Assembly: GCF_027625935.1 (NCBI RefSeq)
Contig: NZ_CP115300.1
Coordinates: forward strand, 3,286,001 to 3,350,000
Direction: 5' to 3'
Source: Streptomyces camelliae
GTDB lineage: Bacteria; Actinomycetota; Actinomycetes; Streptomycetales; Streptomycetaceae
Length of the DNA: 64,000 nucleotides
The notes under the pieces are model-generated. The model was not told the DNA's origin, ran no database searches, and saw only the letters and a list, made by a program, of their open reading frames with translations. This document shows positions 32,648 through 41,542 of this stretch, piece by piece (the stretch's first letter is position 1; each line of letters opens with the position of its first letter). Position numbers and translations under genes: made by a program.

Positions 32648-33312
32648 CACGCGTACGCGGACACGTCCTTCACCACGGCGAACCCGAGACCGTACGCGCT
32701 CATGCCCCGCCCGTACGCGCCCAGGTGCACCCCCGCGTCGGTCGTACCGGCGAGGACCCAGCCGAACTCCGACTCCCGGTAGTAGAAAGAGGCCGCGACC
32801 CCGTCCACGGGCAGCGAGAGCTTGGACCACTCCGGCCCGTCGAGATCGTCGGCCAGCGCCCACGCGGTCTCGGTCTGCTGGTCCAGCCAGTCGTCCCGCA
32901 GGCTGTGGTCCATCTGCCCGGGCCAGGTGAACGACAGCAGCCCCACCCCGGCCAGCCAGGCGGCCGAGGACACCGACGTGGCCTCCAGCAGCCCCGTACC
33001 GTCGGCGCTGCGCCGGGACGGCTGCGCGGCGACCGTGACCACCACCGCGAACTTCTCCCGCGGCTCACCGACGACACCGGTCTCGACCCGCACGGAGGGC
33101 TCGTCACCGTGTCCGATCGAACCGTGCTCGACGGCACCGTCGGCCGCCGTACCCACCTGCATCAGCCAGCGCGGCCCGGTGAACGCCTCGTCGAGGCCGT
33201 ACCACGGGAAGGGCGCCTGCAGGTAACCGTCGACCGTGCGCCGGGCGGAGGGAAGCTGTTGTCCGCCCTCCGCGGCCGGCGCCTGCGCGCCCACCCGACT
33301 CGTCGTCTCCAT
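32647..33312 (-). CDS. Conserved protein of unknown function
   Basis: This 221-aa soluble protein starts at ATG 33312 (METTSRVGAQ) with GGAGG upstream. It contains W-rich segments (FPWYGLDEAFTGPRWLMQVG, FTWPGQMDHSLRDDW) and FYYRESEFGWVLAG. I do not recognise a family. The frame extended to 33504 adds an unconserved Arg/Cys-rich stretch. Confidence 0.68.
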   Translation of the reverse strand: METTSRVGAQAPAAEGGQQLPSARRTVDGYLQAPFPWYGLDEAFTGPRWLMQVGTAADGAVEHGSIGHGDEPSVRVETGVVGEPREKFAVVVTVAAQPSRRSADGTGLLEATSVSSAAWLAGVGLLSFTWPGQMDHSLRDDWLDQQTETAWALADDLDGPEWSKLSLPVDGVAASFYYRESEFGWVLAGTTDAGVHLGAYGRGMSAYGLGFAVVKDVSAYA

Positions 33313-33559
33313 CTCCCGGACGCCTCCTCGCTCTCGTCGGACCGGGGCGGCCCGCCCCCCTTCGGGCGTACTCGTCCGGTCCGCACAACAACTCGGCAGC
33401 ATATCCACACGACCGAGGGCGGCAGGGCAGGCACTGGATGCGTGGGTCGCACGAACGGCCTGTTCAAGCCGTGTGCGACGGGGGTGCGCTATGAAACGCG
33501 TCACGTGCGCGGCGTACGCCCGCGTGCGCGTGTCGGGATCGGCCGGGCGGGGGCCGGGA

Positions 33560-34057
33560 TCAGGTGGCGTCCGCGTCGAAGGGCGGCCGGTCGTCCTTGC
33601 CGGGCTCCTCGGGCTTCTTGGTCATGTCGATCCGCCCGCCCCCGGAGTCCGAGGACGACGAGGACGACGAGGACGACGAGGACGACGAGGACGACGACGA
33701 GGACGAAGCGGAGGAGGAGGCCTCGATGTCCCGGCCGTTCACGGCGTCGGTGACCTCGGCCATCTCCTTCCTCAGATCGAAGCCGTTGCGGATCTCCTTC
33801 AGCCCCAGCTCGTCGTTGGCGTTGTCCATCTGCTTGCGGATGAACGTCTTGGGGTTGAGGTCCTCGAACTCGAAGTCCTTGAACTCGGGACCCAGTTCGC
33901 TGCGGATGTCCTGCTTGGCACTCTCCGAGAACTCGCGGATCTTCCGGATCGTACGCATCACGTCCTGGATGACCTTGGGGAGCTTGTCCGGACCGAACAC
34001 GAGCACCGCGATGACGATGATCGTCAGCAGCTCCATTGGCCCTATGTCATTGAACAC
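33560..34057 (-). CDS. tatB: Sec-independent translocase subunit TatB
   Basis: This 165-aa protein has an N-terminal membrane helix (IGPMELLTIIVIAVLVFGPDKLP) with the conserved Glu and FGPDKLP hinge of TatB, then an amphipathic helix and a long soluble tail. The tail holds 19 consecutive Ser residues. It lies 86 bases downstream of the HtrA-like protease gene, the last member of a sigE-rseA-htrA-tatB set known from other actinobacteria. With TatA/TatC it recognises twin-arginine precursors. Confidence 0.92.
   Translation of the reverse strand: MFNDIGPMELLTIIVIAVLVFGPDKLPKVIQDVMRTIRKIREFSESAKQDIRSELGPEFKDFEFEDLNPKTFIRKQMDNANDELGLKEIRNGFDLRKEMAEVTDAVNGRDIEASSSASSSSSSSSSSSSSSSSSSSDSGGGRIDMTKKPEEPGKDDRPPFDADAT
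33650..33706. repeat. Trinucleotide/9-bp simple repeat encoding poly-Ser
   Basis: The plus strand is (GA/CGA)-type repeats of CGAGGACGA. On the minus strand they encode 19 TCG/TCC serine codons in tatB, followed by Ala and three more Ser. Such tracts change length by replication slippage. Confidence 0.92.
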
Positions 34058-34143
34058 CTGACGCTCCCAGTGCGATGTCCTCGGTCGGTCAACGGTACCC
34101 GGCGTTCCTGTCCGACCGGTACCGTCCCGGGGTGAGACTTCTG

Positions 34144-36183
34144 TCAGTTCTGTTCCGCCGCGCCCAGCCGGAGCGGGATCTCCCGGTCGGTGCCGTCGCG
34201 CCGGACGGTCAGCCGTAGCTGGTCGCCGGGCCGGTGGGCGCGGATCTTGACGATCAGCTCCTGGGCCGTGTGCACGGCCTGTCCGTCGACCTCGGTGATG
34301 ACGTCGCCCGCCTTCAGCCCGGCCCGCTCGCCGGGCCCGCCCCTGGTCACGGCGGGACCGCCGCCCGCGCTCCGGTCGTCGATACGCGCACCGTCGCCGG
34401 TGTATCCCATGTCGAGGGTGACCCCGATGACCGGGTGGGTGGCATGACCGTCGTTGATCAGTTCCTCGGCGACGCGCTTGGCCTGGTTCACCGGTATGGC
34501 GAAGCCGAGGCCGATGGAGCCGGCCTGGCCGCTGTCCGAGTCGGAGCCGCTGTCGGCGGAACGGATGGCGGAGTTGATGCCGATGACATGGGCGCGGGAG
34601 TCGAGGAGGGGGCCGCCGGAGTTGCCCGGATTGATGGGGGCGTCGGTCTGCAACGCGTCGACGTACGAGACATCGCTCCCGTCCCCCTTCTCCCCGCCGG
34701 AGGTGATGGGCCGTTCCTTGGCGCTGATGATGCCGGAGGTGACGGTGTTGGCCAGGTCGAAGGGGGCGCCGATGGCGACGACGGGGTCGCCGACGCGGAC
34801 GTCGTCGGAGTTGCCGAGCGGCAGCGGGGTGAGCCCGGTCAGGCCGTGGACCTGGACGACGGCGAGGTCGTACCCGCTGTCGCGTCCTACGACATCCGCC
34901 TTGACGGTGTCGCCACTGCTGAAGGTCACGGATATCGCACCGCTCGATCCGGCGGGGGCGACGACGTGGTTGTTGGTGAGGATGTGGCCCTGGGTGTCGA
35001 GCACGAAGCCGGTGCCGGTGTCGCTCTGGTCGGTCCCGGAGACATGCAGCGTCACGACGCTGGGCAGTGCGCGGGCGGCTATCCCGGCCACACTGTCCGG
35101 CGCCCGCCCGGCAGGCACCCGCCCGGCCTGCGGCAGATGCACATCACTGCCGAAGCCCTGCCGCTCGACATAGGCGCCGGCGATCCCGCCGACGCCCGCG
35201 GCGACGAGTGCGACCACCAGCGTCCATCCCATCGCCAACCGCCGCCCCCGCGGCCGGTCGGCCATCCCGGCCCCGGTCTGCTGAAACGCCCCCTGCCACC
35301 GAAGAGCCTGCTCCTGAGCCGACCCAGCGGCCCAGGGGTCGTAACGCCCCCAGGGCCCTCCACCTTCGACACCGGCCGGCTGTGGGGGTGGGGTGGTAGT
35401 GGGGGTGACGGTGGGGGTGGGTGCCTCCGAGCCGAGGGCGGGTGCGGCGGGGGCTGCCGGGTCCGGGGCACCGGGCGCGGGGGCGCCGGGCGCGGGTACG
35501 GCGGGGACGGGTACGGCGGGGGCGGGTGCGGCGGACGCGGCGGCGCCGGGGCCGGGGACGGGGGCGCCGGGCACGGGTGCGGCGGACGCGGGGGCGCCGG
35601 GCGCGGCGGCGCCGGGCGCGGCGGCGCCGGGCGCGGCGGCGCCGGGCGCGGCGGCGCCGGGGACGGGGACGGGGACGGGGCCGGGGACGGGGGCGGGGAC
35701 GGGGGCGGCGGGTCCCTGCGCGGGCGTGGAGACGGCCGGTGCGGGGACGCCGGGTGCCGGTGCCGGCGGTGTGGACGCTCCCTGGGCCTGCGCTGTCGCA
35801 GGGTGCTGGACGGGCGGTGCGGGTGCCCAGGGGCCCGGCTCGCCGTACGGCGGGGTGCCGTAGGGATCGGGGTCGTGCAGGGGCTTCGGACGCTCGGTGG
35901 GGGCCGTCCAGGCGGCTTCCCCGGACACGGCCGCTACGTCCGCCTCCACGGCCGCGCCGGCCTCGGTGTCACCGGCGGGAGCGGGCACCGGTTTGGCCAG
36001 TTCGAAGTCCCCCGACTCCGATCCCGTCGGCCCGGACTCGGCCCGCCCCGACTCGACCCGCCCGGACGCGCTCTGTGCCGCATCCCGCGCCTCGGTGTCC
36101 GTTCGGTTCGTCGGTGTCGCGCCTGCCGGTCCCTCCGGCTCCTCCCCCGGCGGGACGGGCGGGACACGGTTCCCCTCGTTCAT
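34144..36183 (-). CDS. HtrA/DegP-like membrane-anchored serine protease with PDZ
   Basis: The protein is 679 aa. A cytosolic ~300-residue Pro/Ala/Gly-rich arm includes GAAAPGAAAPGAAAPG repeats. One membrane span follows (MGWTLVVALVAAGVGGIAGAYV), then a trypsin-like domain with the triad His in TNNHVV, Asp in YDLAVV and Ser in NPGNSGGPLL, then a C-terminal PDZ domain (ERAGLKAGDVITEVDGQ). By family it degrades or refolds misfolded exported proteins. The position after sigE/rseA matches an envelope-stress protease. Confidence 0.93.
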   Translation of the reverse strand: MNEGNRVPPVPPGEEPEGPAGATPTNRTDTEARDAAQSASGRVESGRAESGPTGSESGDFELAKPVPAPAGDTEAGAAVEADVAAVSGEAAWTAPTERPKPLHDPDPYGTPPYGEPGPWAPAPPVQHPATAQAQGASTPPAPAPGVPAPAVSTPAQGPAAPVPAPVPGPVPVPVPGAAAPGAAAPGAAAPGAAAPGAPASAAPVPGAPVPGPGAAASAAPAPAVPVPAVPAPGAPAPGAPDPAAPAAPALGSEAPTPTVTPTTTPPPQPAGVEGGGPWGRYDPWAAGSAQEQALRWQGAFQQTGAGMADRPRGRRLAMGWTLVVALVAAGVGGIAGAYVERQGFGSDVHLPQAGRVPAGRAPDSVAGIAARALPSVVTLHVSGTDQSDTGTGFVLDTQGHILTNNHVVAPAGSSGAISVTFSSGDTVKADVVGRDSGYDLAVVQVHGLTGLTPLPLGNSDDVRVGDPVVAIGAPFDLANTVTSGIISAKERPITSGGEKGDGSDVSYVDALQTDAPINPGNSGGPLLDSRAHVIGINSAIRSADSGSDSDSGQAGSIGLGFAIPVNQAKRVAEELINDGHATHPVIGVTLDMGYTGDGARIDDRSAGGGPAVTRGGPGERAGLKAGDVITEVDGQAVHTAQELIVKIRAHRPGDQLRLTVRRDGTDREIPLRLGAAEQN

Positions 36184-36318
36184 GCTCTCCCCACGGCTGG
36201 CCGCGGCCGCGCGCTTCGGCGGTGGCCGGCGGAACGTCGACTACGTCCCCGGGTCATCGCCGCGGGAACGGCCCTCACCGGATTCAACCAGGTTCGCGGG
36301 CGGTGGCGCAGTGGCCGG

Positions 36319-37383
36319 TCAGGGGGTGTGCGACGGGAAGGAGGGGGACGGTGAGGGCGCGGCGGAGGCGGCGGGGGGCGCGATGGCGGGGACGGGGGCG
36401 GACAGCAGGCCGGAGCCGGTGACTCCGGGGACCGTGGACCAGGCGCCCAGCGGGTAGGCCACGGTGTCGTTCAGCGGGCGTATCAGCGGGGAGACGACTG
36501 CCGCACCGGCCATCATCGGGGTGGTCAGACCGCGCACGAGGCCGTCCGGGGTCTGGCCCGTGCCGGGGGTCGGCATGCCAGGCACCAGCGGCGCTGACAT
36601 CGACGTCGGCGCCACCGAGGTCTGCCCGAGCAGCGCGCTGCCCTGAGCGGCGAGGAGCGGTCCTCCCGGGCGGCGGCGCTGGCTGTCGGGCGTGGCCGCG
36701 CCCGAGCCCGAGCCGGCCGAGCGGGCCGGGACGACATTGCTGCCCGTGCCGCCGCGGGCGTCCGCCGTCGTGTCACCGGGGATGGCGGTGGTGACGCCCC
36801 CGAGGGCGACCGCGGCCAGCGACACCGCGCCGGCGGCGGCGAACGCGAACCGCAGTCCGCGCGAGGCGGCGCGGCTCTCGTCCGGGCGGCCGACGGGGTG
36901 GATGCGGAAGCCGCGCTCGGCCTCGGCGGAGGCAGCTGCCGGGGCGGGGACCGCGCCGTGCGGACGGGCGGGGACGTATCCGAAGGCGAAGCGCTCGCCG
37001 CGCCGCGCCCCGAAGACGCCGGACATGGCGGAGGAGCCGGGGGTGTCGGCGGCCCCGGTGGTGTCCTCGCGAGCGGCATGCCCGAGGACGCCGCCGGCGG
37101 GCCCGGACATGCCGTCGCCGCCGAAGTCGCCGCCGGGCAGCCCCTGGAGGCGGGCCAGGAAGCTCGCCGAGGGCGGCGGCGGGGCGGCCTCCGCGAACAC
37201 GTTCTTCAGCCGGCGCTGGGCGTCCGCCTCCGCCTTGCACCGGGCACACGTGGCCAGGTGGGCGAGGACCCGCTCGCGCGACTCATGACCGAGCTCTCCG
37301 TCCACCAGGGCGGAGAGCCGGTCTCCCAGATGCTGCTCTGCGAGGTGCGTCTTCTCGACAGGTTTCGGCCGGGATCCACTCAC
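36319..37383 (-). CDS. Anti-sigma factor, zinc-finger (ZAS/RseA-like)
   Basis: The protein is 354 aa. The N-terminal anti-sigma domain has the zinc motif HLATCARC (H-x3-C-x2-C) after [24 protein letters not shown] low-complexity linker and one membrane helix ([25 protein letters not shown]) follow, then a long Pro/Ser/Thr-rich extracytoplasmic tail. GTG 37383 overlaps the sigma gene stop by four bases, fixing the pair. By family it binds and inhibits the ECF sigma until stress releases it. Confidence 0.9.
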   Translation of the reverse strand: MSGSRPKPVEKTHLAEQHLGDRLSALVDGELGHESRERVLAHLATCARCKAEADAQRRLKNVFAEAAPPPPSASFLARLQGLPGGDFGGDGMSGPAGGVLGHAAREDTTGAADTPGSSAMSGVFGARRGERFAFGYVPARPHGAVPAPAAASAEAERGFRIHPVGRPDESRAASRGLRFAFAAAGAVSLAAVALGGVTTAIPGDTTADARGGTGSNVVPARSAGSGSGAATPDSQRRRPGGPLLAAQGSALLGQTSVAPTSMSAPLVPGMPTPGTGQTPDGLVRGLTTPMMAGAAVVSPLIRPLNDTVAYPLGAWSTVPGVTGSGLLSAPVPAIAPPAASAAPSPSPSFPSHTP

Positions 37384-38162
37384 GCGGTCGCGCCCCCTCC
37401 TCCCAGAGCGGGGACACGGGCGATGAAGGAGCGCCGCTCGGCCGCGCGGGCCTCCGGGGAGCGGTGCGCGAGCGCCTTGCGGAGCTGGGAGCGGCCGCGG
37501 TGGATACGGGAGCGGACCGTGCCGAGCTTCACGCCGAGGGTCGCGGCGATCTCCTCGTACGACAGTCCTTCGATGTCGCACAGGACGACGGCGGCGCGGA
37601 ACTCGGGCGCGAGGGTGTCGAGGGCCTGCTGGACGTCGGCGTCGAAGTGCGCGTCGTTGAACAGCTGTTGCGGGGTGGGCTCTCGGCTGGCCAGGCGCTC
37701 GGCCGCGTCCTCGCCGAGGGCGTCGAAGCGGATGCGCTGCTTGCGCCGGACCATGTCCAGGAAGAGGTTGGTGGTGATGCGGTGCAGCCAGCCCTCGAAG
37801 GTGCCCGGCGAGTACGTCGACAGGGAGCGGAAGACACGGACGAAGACCTCCTGGGTGAGGTCCTCTGCGTCGTGCTGGTTGCCCGTCAGGCGGTAGGCCA
37901 GGCGGTAGACCCGGGCACTGTGCGTGCTGACGATCTCCTCCCACGTGGGCGGAGTCCACGCCTGCCCGTCCGCGTCGGTGGAGAAGGTCGCGGTCTGGGC
38001 CTCGCCTGCGGCGAAGGCGGCGTGGTGGTCAGCAGCGGTGTCGGTCACGGATTTCGGCCTGCCCGCCGACCCGAGGAAGCGCCGCAGCACTCCACCCCGG
38101 TCCCAGGGCGCAGCCGCACCTCCCCTGTCAGCTCTGGTGGTGTCCAGTGGAGCCCCTACCAT
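37380..38162 (-). CDS. sigE: ECF RNA polymerase sigma factor, SigE-like
   Basis: The protein is 260 aa from ATG 38162, behind GAGG. Region 2 contains [25 protein letters not shown] and [16 protein letters not shown]. Region 4 contains [25 protein letters not shown]. The frame stays open to an ATG at 38288, but codons there (TCA, AAT, TCT, AAA, TAT, CTA) are unlike Streptomyces coding sequence, so I treat 38163-38288 as leader. The gene order sigma / anti-sigma / HtrA / TatB matches M. tuberculosis sigE-rseA-htrA-tatB. The symbol is by that synteny; it is not the S. coelicolor cell-wall sigma-E. Confidence 0.88.
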   Translation of the reverse strand: MVGAPLDTTRADRGGAAAPWDRGGVLRRFLGSAGRPKSVTDTAADHHAAFAAGEAQTATFSTDADGQAWTPPTWEEIVSTHSARVYRLAYRLTGNQHDAEDLTQEVFVRVFRSLSTYSPGTFEGWLHRITTNLFLDMVRRKQRIRFDALGEDAAERLASREPTPQQLFNDAHFDADVQQALDTLAPEFRAAVVLCDIEGLSYEEIAATLGVKLGTVRSRIHRGRSQLRKALAHRSPEARAAERRSFIARVPALGGGGATA

Positions 38163-38311
38163 AGCCACCTCGCCCGTTAGCTCCCCATAAGCGGTTTTAC
38201 GAGAATTTGATACACGCTGATACGGCTCATACGGCTGCGTCAGCAGTTGCTCGGCGTCCTGATCCACCCCATACCCCCCATCGCGCATCCGGTCACCGTC
38301 TCATCCCCATA

Positions 38312-38337
38312 AACGTCCGGTCCCATCTGCGGGTTCC
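38312..38337 (-). promoter_or_regulatory. ECF-type promoter upstream of sigE
   Basis: The minus strand reads GGAACC (38337-38332), a 16-base spacer, then CGTT (38315-38312). This matches the GGAAC-N16/17-CGTT class used by ECF sigma factors and suggests autoregulation. It implies a 5' leader of about 140 bases before ATG 38162. A separate -10-like TACAGT (38351-38356, plus strand) serves the divergent methyltransferase. Confidence 0.65.
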
Positions 38338-38390
38338 CGACGCCAACGGATACAGTCACGCCCAGGCAACCACGGGGACAGGAGAGGGTC

Positions 38391-39023
38391 ATTACCGGCA
38401 ACCGGCAGACGAGCTGGGCGTTCGCCGACGCCTTTGTCGCCGAGGACGACGCGCTGATCTGGGCCCGTGACCGGGCCCGCGAGGCAGGGCTGCGCTCGGT
38501 GTCGCCGGCCACGGGCGCCGCGCTGCGACTGCTCGCCGCCTCCGTGGACGCCAAGGCCGTCGCCGAGATCGGCACCGGCTGCGGGGTGTCCGGAATCCAT
38601 CTGCTGCACGGCATGCGCCCGGACGGGGTGCTCACCACGGTCGACCCGGAGCCGGAGCACCAGCAGTTCGCCCGGCAGGCCTTCCGCGCCTGCGGTTTCG
38701 CCAGCAACCGGGCCCGTTTCATCCCCGGCCGCGCCCTGGACGTCCTGCCCCGGCTCGCGGACGCCGGCTACGACCTCGTCTTCTGCGACGGCGACCGCCA
38801 GGAGTACTCCGACTACCTCGCTGAATCGTTGCGCCTGCTACGGCCGGGCGGGCTCGTCGTCTTCGAGGGCGTCTTCGCCAACGGCCGTACGGTCGGCTCG
38901 GGACCGCAGCCGACGGAGGTGCTGCGGCTGCGCGAGCTGCTGCGCTCGGTGCGTGAGAGCCAGGAACTGGTCTCGTCGCTGCTGCCGGTGGGCGACGGGC
39001 TGCTGTGCGCCGTCAAGCGGTGA
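38391..39023 (+). CDS. SAM-dependent O-methyltransferase (class I)
   Basis: The protein is 210 aa if started at ATT 38391. SAM-binding motifs are VAEIGTGCGVSGIHLL, TTVDPEPEHQQFAR and YDLVFCDGDR, as in the catechol-type OMT family. No ATG, GTG or TTG exists in frame between the upstream stop (38310) and GTG 38499, yet 36 codons before that GTG encode the usual family start (TGNRQTSWAFADAFVAEDDA). GGAGAGG precedes the ATT at 6 bases. It is divergent from sigE, as in M. tuberculosis. The substrate is unknown. Confidence 0.85.
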   Translation: MTGNRQTSWAFADAFVAEDDALIWARDRAREAGLRSVSPATGAALRLLAASVDAKAVAEIGTGCGVSGIHLLHGMRPDGVLTTVDPEPEHQQFARQAFRACGFASNRARFIPGRALDVLPRLADAGYDLVFCDGDRQEYSDYLAESLRLLRPGGLVVFEGVFANGRTVGSGPQPTEVLRLRELLRSVRESQELVSSLLPVGDGLLCAVKR

Positions 39024-39123
39024 GCAGCCGGCCCCGGGCGGGACATGTGTCTGCCGGGACATGCGTCTGCCCCGGCACCGCGTACGATGCCGGGGCAGAC
39101 GCAAGGACCTGATGGCCGGCGCG

Positions 39124-39291
39124 TCAGACGGTGACCTTCTCCAGGGCCTCGCCGAGTGCCTTGGCCTCGTCAGGGGTCAGCTCGACGACGAGCCGACCGC
39201 CGCCTTCGAGCGGAACGCGCATGACGATGCCCCGCCCCTCCTTGGTCACCTCGAGCGGGCCATCGCCCGTCCGCGGCTTCATGGCCGCCAT
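39124..39291 (-). CDS. DUF3117 family protein
   Basis: The 55-aa product (MAAMKPRTGDGPLEVTKEGR...) matches the short, highly conserved actinobacterial DUF3117 family, function unknown. ATG 39291 has AGGAAGGGG upstream. The frame to 39414 is longer but lacks conservation. A likely -10 GATAAT lies at 39408-39403. Confidence 0.88.
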   Translation of the reverse strand: MAAMKPRTGDGPLEVTKEGRGIVMRVPLEGGGRLVVELTPDEAKALGEALEKVTV

Positions 39292-39661
39292 GCTCGTTCC
39301 CCTTCCTGAAACCAGCTCATCGTCTGCCGAGAGCCCTCGGAGGGCACCCGCGGTTCCGAAACGGACACGCGACACCGGCATCGAACACATTGCTTCCCAG
39401 CCATTATCCCGCATCGCAGGACCCGATGACCAACATCAGTCGGCATCGCTTGGGCAACGCGCGCGAGCAAAACCACCCAATTCGGGGATGTGGCTGCGAT
39501 ACTTCGCCGCCGCACGGACATCCGCCGGTCGGCTCCGCTCCGGTTTTCTTTGACGCAGGTCACACGTCCGGTCCGGCTCTTGGCCGGCGATCTCCGCCAT
39601 GCTGTCCTTCGTACCCGGACGTACTGAGCGGTACGTCACCCGCGACCGGAGGGGATGTCCC
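39292..39661. other. 370-bp divergent intergenic region
   Basis: No gene is supported here. It holds a GATAAT -10 (39408-39403, minus) with a weak -35 for the DUF3117 gene, and a TTGACG (39550-39555, plus) without an obvious -10 ahead of the enoyl-CoA hydratase gene. Confidence 0.5.
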
Positions 39662-40465
39662 ATGGCCGACACCGTGCTCTACGAGGTGAGCGACGGACTC
39701 GCGACGATCACGCTGAACCGCCCCGAGGCGATGAACGCGCTGAACATCGCGTCCAAGGCCGCCCTGCGGGAGGCGGCGGAATCCGCGGCCGGGGACACGG
39801 CCGTACGGGCGATCCTGCTGACCGCCGCCGGGGACCGGGCGTTCTGCGTGGGCCAGGACCTCAAGGAGCACATCGGGCTGCTCGCCTCCGACCGCGAGAC
39901 GGGGGCCGGGCAGACGATGAGCACGGTCAAGGAGCACTACAACCCGATCGTGACCGCGCTCGCCGGGGCGCCGAAGCCGGTGGTCGCCGCGGTGAACGGC
40001 GTCGCGGCCGGGGCGGGCTTCGGCTTCGCGCTCGCCGCGGACTACCGGCTGGTCGCCGACACCGCCGCCTTCAACACGTCGTTCGCGGGGGTCGCCCTGA
40101 CCGCCGACTCCGGGATCTCCTGGACCCTGCCCCGGGTGATCGGCCCGAGCCGCGCCGCCGACCTGCTGCTCTTCCCGCGCAGCATCAGCGCGCAGGACGC
40201 GCTGGAGCTGGGGATCGCCAACCGGGTCGTACCCGCCGCCGAGCTGCGCGAGGAGGCCGAGAAGGTGGCGCGGGCGCTCGCCGCGGGGCCGACGGTGGCG
40301 TACGCGGCGATCAAGGAGGCGGTCGCCTTCGGGCTGTCGCACTCGCTCGTGGAGACGCTGGAGAAGGAGGACGAACTCCAGACCCGGGCGGGGCAGTCCG
40401 AGGATCACGCGATCGCCGTGCAGGCCTTCGTCAACAAGGAGAAGCCGAAGTACCTGGGCCGGTGA
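39662..40465 (+). CDS. Enoyl-CoA hydratase/isomerase family protein
   Basis: The protein is 267 aa. Crotonase-fold features are LNRPEAMNALN, the oxyanion segment AFCVGQDLKEH, and KPVVAAVNGVAAGAGFGFALAADYRL. A Gly/Asp-type active site occurs in place of the two catalytic Glu of classical hydratases (VALTADSGISWTLPR), so isomerase, hydrolase or paa-type hydratase activity is possible. ATG 39662 has GGAGGGG upstream. Confidence 0.88.
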   Translation: MADTVLYEVSDGLATITLNRPEAMNALNIASKAALREAAESAAGDTAVRAILLTAAGDRAFCVGQDLKEHIGLLASDRETGAGQTMSTVKEHYNPIVTALAGAPKPVVAAVNGVAAGAGFGFALAADYRLVADTAAFNTSFAGVALTADSGISWTLPRVIGPSRAADLLLFPRSISAQDALELGIANRVVPAAELREEAEKVARALAAGPTVAYAAIKEAVAFGLSHSLVETLEKEDELQTRAGQSEDHAIAVQAFVNKEKPKYLGR

Positions 40466-40469
40466 GCGG

Positions 40470-41066
40470 TCAGCGGGCGGGCGGGCTGGTGCGGCTGACG
40501 CACGCTTCCAAGTGGTCGTTCACCAGCCCGCACGCCTGCATCAGCGCGTACGCCGTCGTCGGGCCCACGAATCTCAGCCCCCGCTTCTTCAGAGCCTTGG
40601 ACAGGGCCGTGGACTCGGGGGTCACCGCCGGGACGTCGGCCAGGGTCTTGGGGGCCGGGCGGCCGGCCGCGTCGGGGGCGTGGGACCAGATCAGGTCGTC
40701 CAGGTCGCCCTCGGCCCAGTCGGCGAGCACGCGCGCGTTGGCGAGGGTCGCGTCGATCTTGGCGCGGTTGCGGATGATGCCCGCGTCGGCCAGCAGCCGC
40801 TCGCGGTCGTCGTCCGTGAAGGCGGCGACCTTCTCGATGTGAAAGCCGGCGAAGGCCGCGCGGAAGCCGGGACGGCGGCGCAGGATCGTGATCCAGGACA
40901 GGCCCGACTGGAAGGCCTCCAGGCTGATCCGCTCGAAGAGGGCGTCGTCGCCGTGGACCGGGCGGCCCCACTCCTCGTCGTGGTACGACACGTAGTCGTC
41001 GGTGGACAGCGCCCACGGACAGCGCAGGGCGCCGTCGGGCCCGGCGAGGGCCGCTCCGTCGCTCAT
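40470..41066 (-). CDS. tag: DNA-3-methyladenine glycosylase I
   Basis: This 198-aa protein has the typical opening RCPWALSTDDYVSYHDEEWG (Cys/His zinc-snap ligands), then SLEAFQSGLSWITIL, with the helix-hairpin region and the C-terminal His/Cys of Tag. It excises 3-methyladenine from alkylated DNA. It overlaps the DivIVA-like gene by four bases and is convergent with the enoyl-CoA hydratase gene (4-base gap). Confidence 0.94.
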   Translation of the reverse strand: MSDGAALAGPDGALRCPWALSTDDYVSYHDEEWGRPVHGDDALFERISLEAFQSGLSWITILRRRPGFRAAFAGFHIEKVAAFTDDDRERLLADAGIIRNRAKIDATLANARVLADWAEGDLDDLIWSHAPDAAGRPAPKTLADVPAVTPESTALSKALKKRGLRFVGPTTAYALMQACGLVNDHLEACVSRTSPPAR

Positions 41067-41434
41067 CGCCGGTCCTCCGGGTGACCGGGCTTGTCCATGC
41101 GGGCGTGTGCCGCCGCGGCTCTGGCTCCGGCCAGCGCCGACTCCAGGTCGGCGATCCGGGAGTCCCGCTCGGCGAGCTCGGCGGCGAGCCGGCCGAGGGC
41201 GTCGTCGACGTCCGCCATGCGGTAGCCGCGCGGGGCGACCGGGAAGCGCAGGCTCTCCACGTCGGCGCGGTCCACCGGCCGGTCGGCGGGCAGCGGGTCC
41301 TGGAGCCGGTCCGGCGCCACCTCGGGCAGCGGGCTGTTGTCACCGCCGCCCACCACGGCGAGCGTCACCGCGGCGACCACCACGGCCAGTGCGATGACCA
41401 GGAACAAGAACATCACCATCGCCAGGGTCCCCAC
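41063..41434 (-). CDS. Membrane-anchored DivIVA-domain protein
   Basis: The protein is 123 aa. An N-terminal membrane helix (VMFLFLVIALAVVVAAVTLAVVG) precedes a DivIVA-like N-domain (LRFPVAPRGYRMADVDDALGRL) and a short coiled coil. It is too short to be the main polar DivIVA. The same arrangement (folP2 / DivIVA-like / tag) occurs in mycobacteria. A curvature-sensing role is inferred from the domain. Confidence 0.85.
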   Translation of the reverse strand: MGTLAMVMFLFLVIALAVVVAAVTLAVVGGGDNSPLPEVAPDRLQDPLPADRPVDRADVESLRFPVAPRGYRMADVDDALGRLAAELAERDSRIADLESALAGARAAAAHARMDKPGHPEDRR

Positions 41435-41542
41435 GCTCTCTGCCGGACGCTGAAACTGTCAGGTCCGATCGTGCCATGCGACTCTGACAGTTAGGGTCAC
41501 AGGCGGCCGTAACGCCGGACGATCGAGGAGAGGTCACAGCGG

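Noticed and set aside
34234..36354. 706-aa plus-strand frame over the HtrA-like gene
   Set aside because: Gly-rich reverse reading of a protease with an intact catalytic triad.
37380..38288. Longer sigma factor starting at ATG 38288
   Set aside because: Codons between 38163 and 38288 are atypical for this genome and a good ribosome site precedes ATG 38162; kept only as an alternative.
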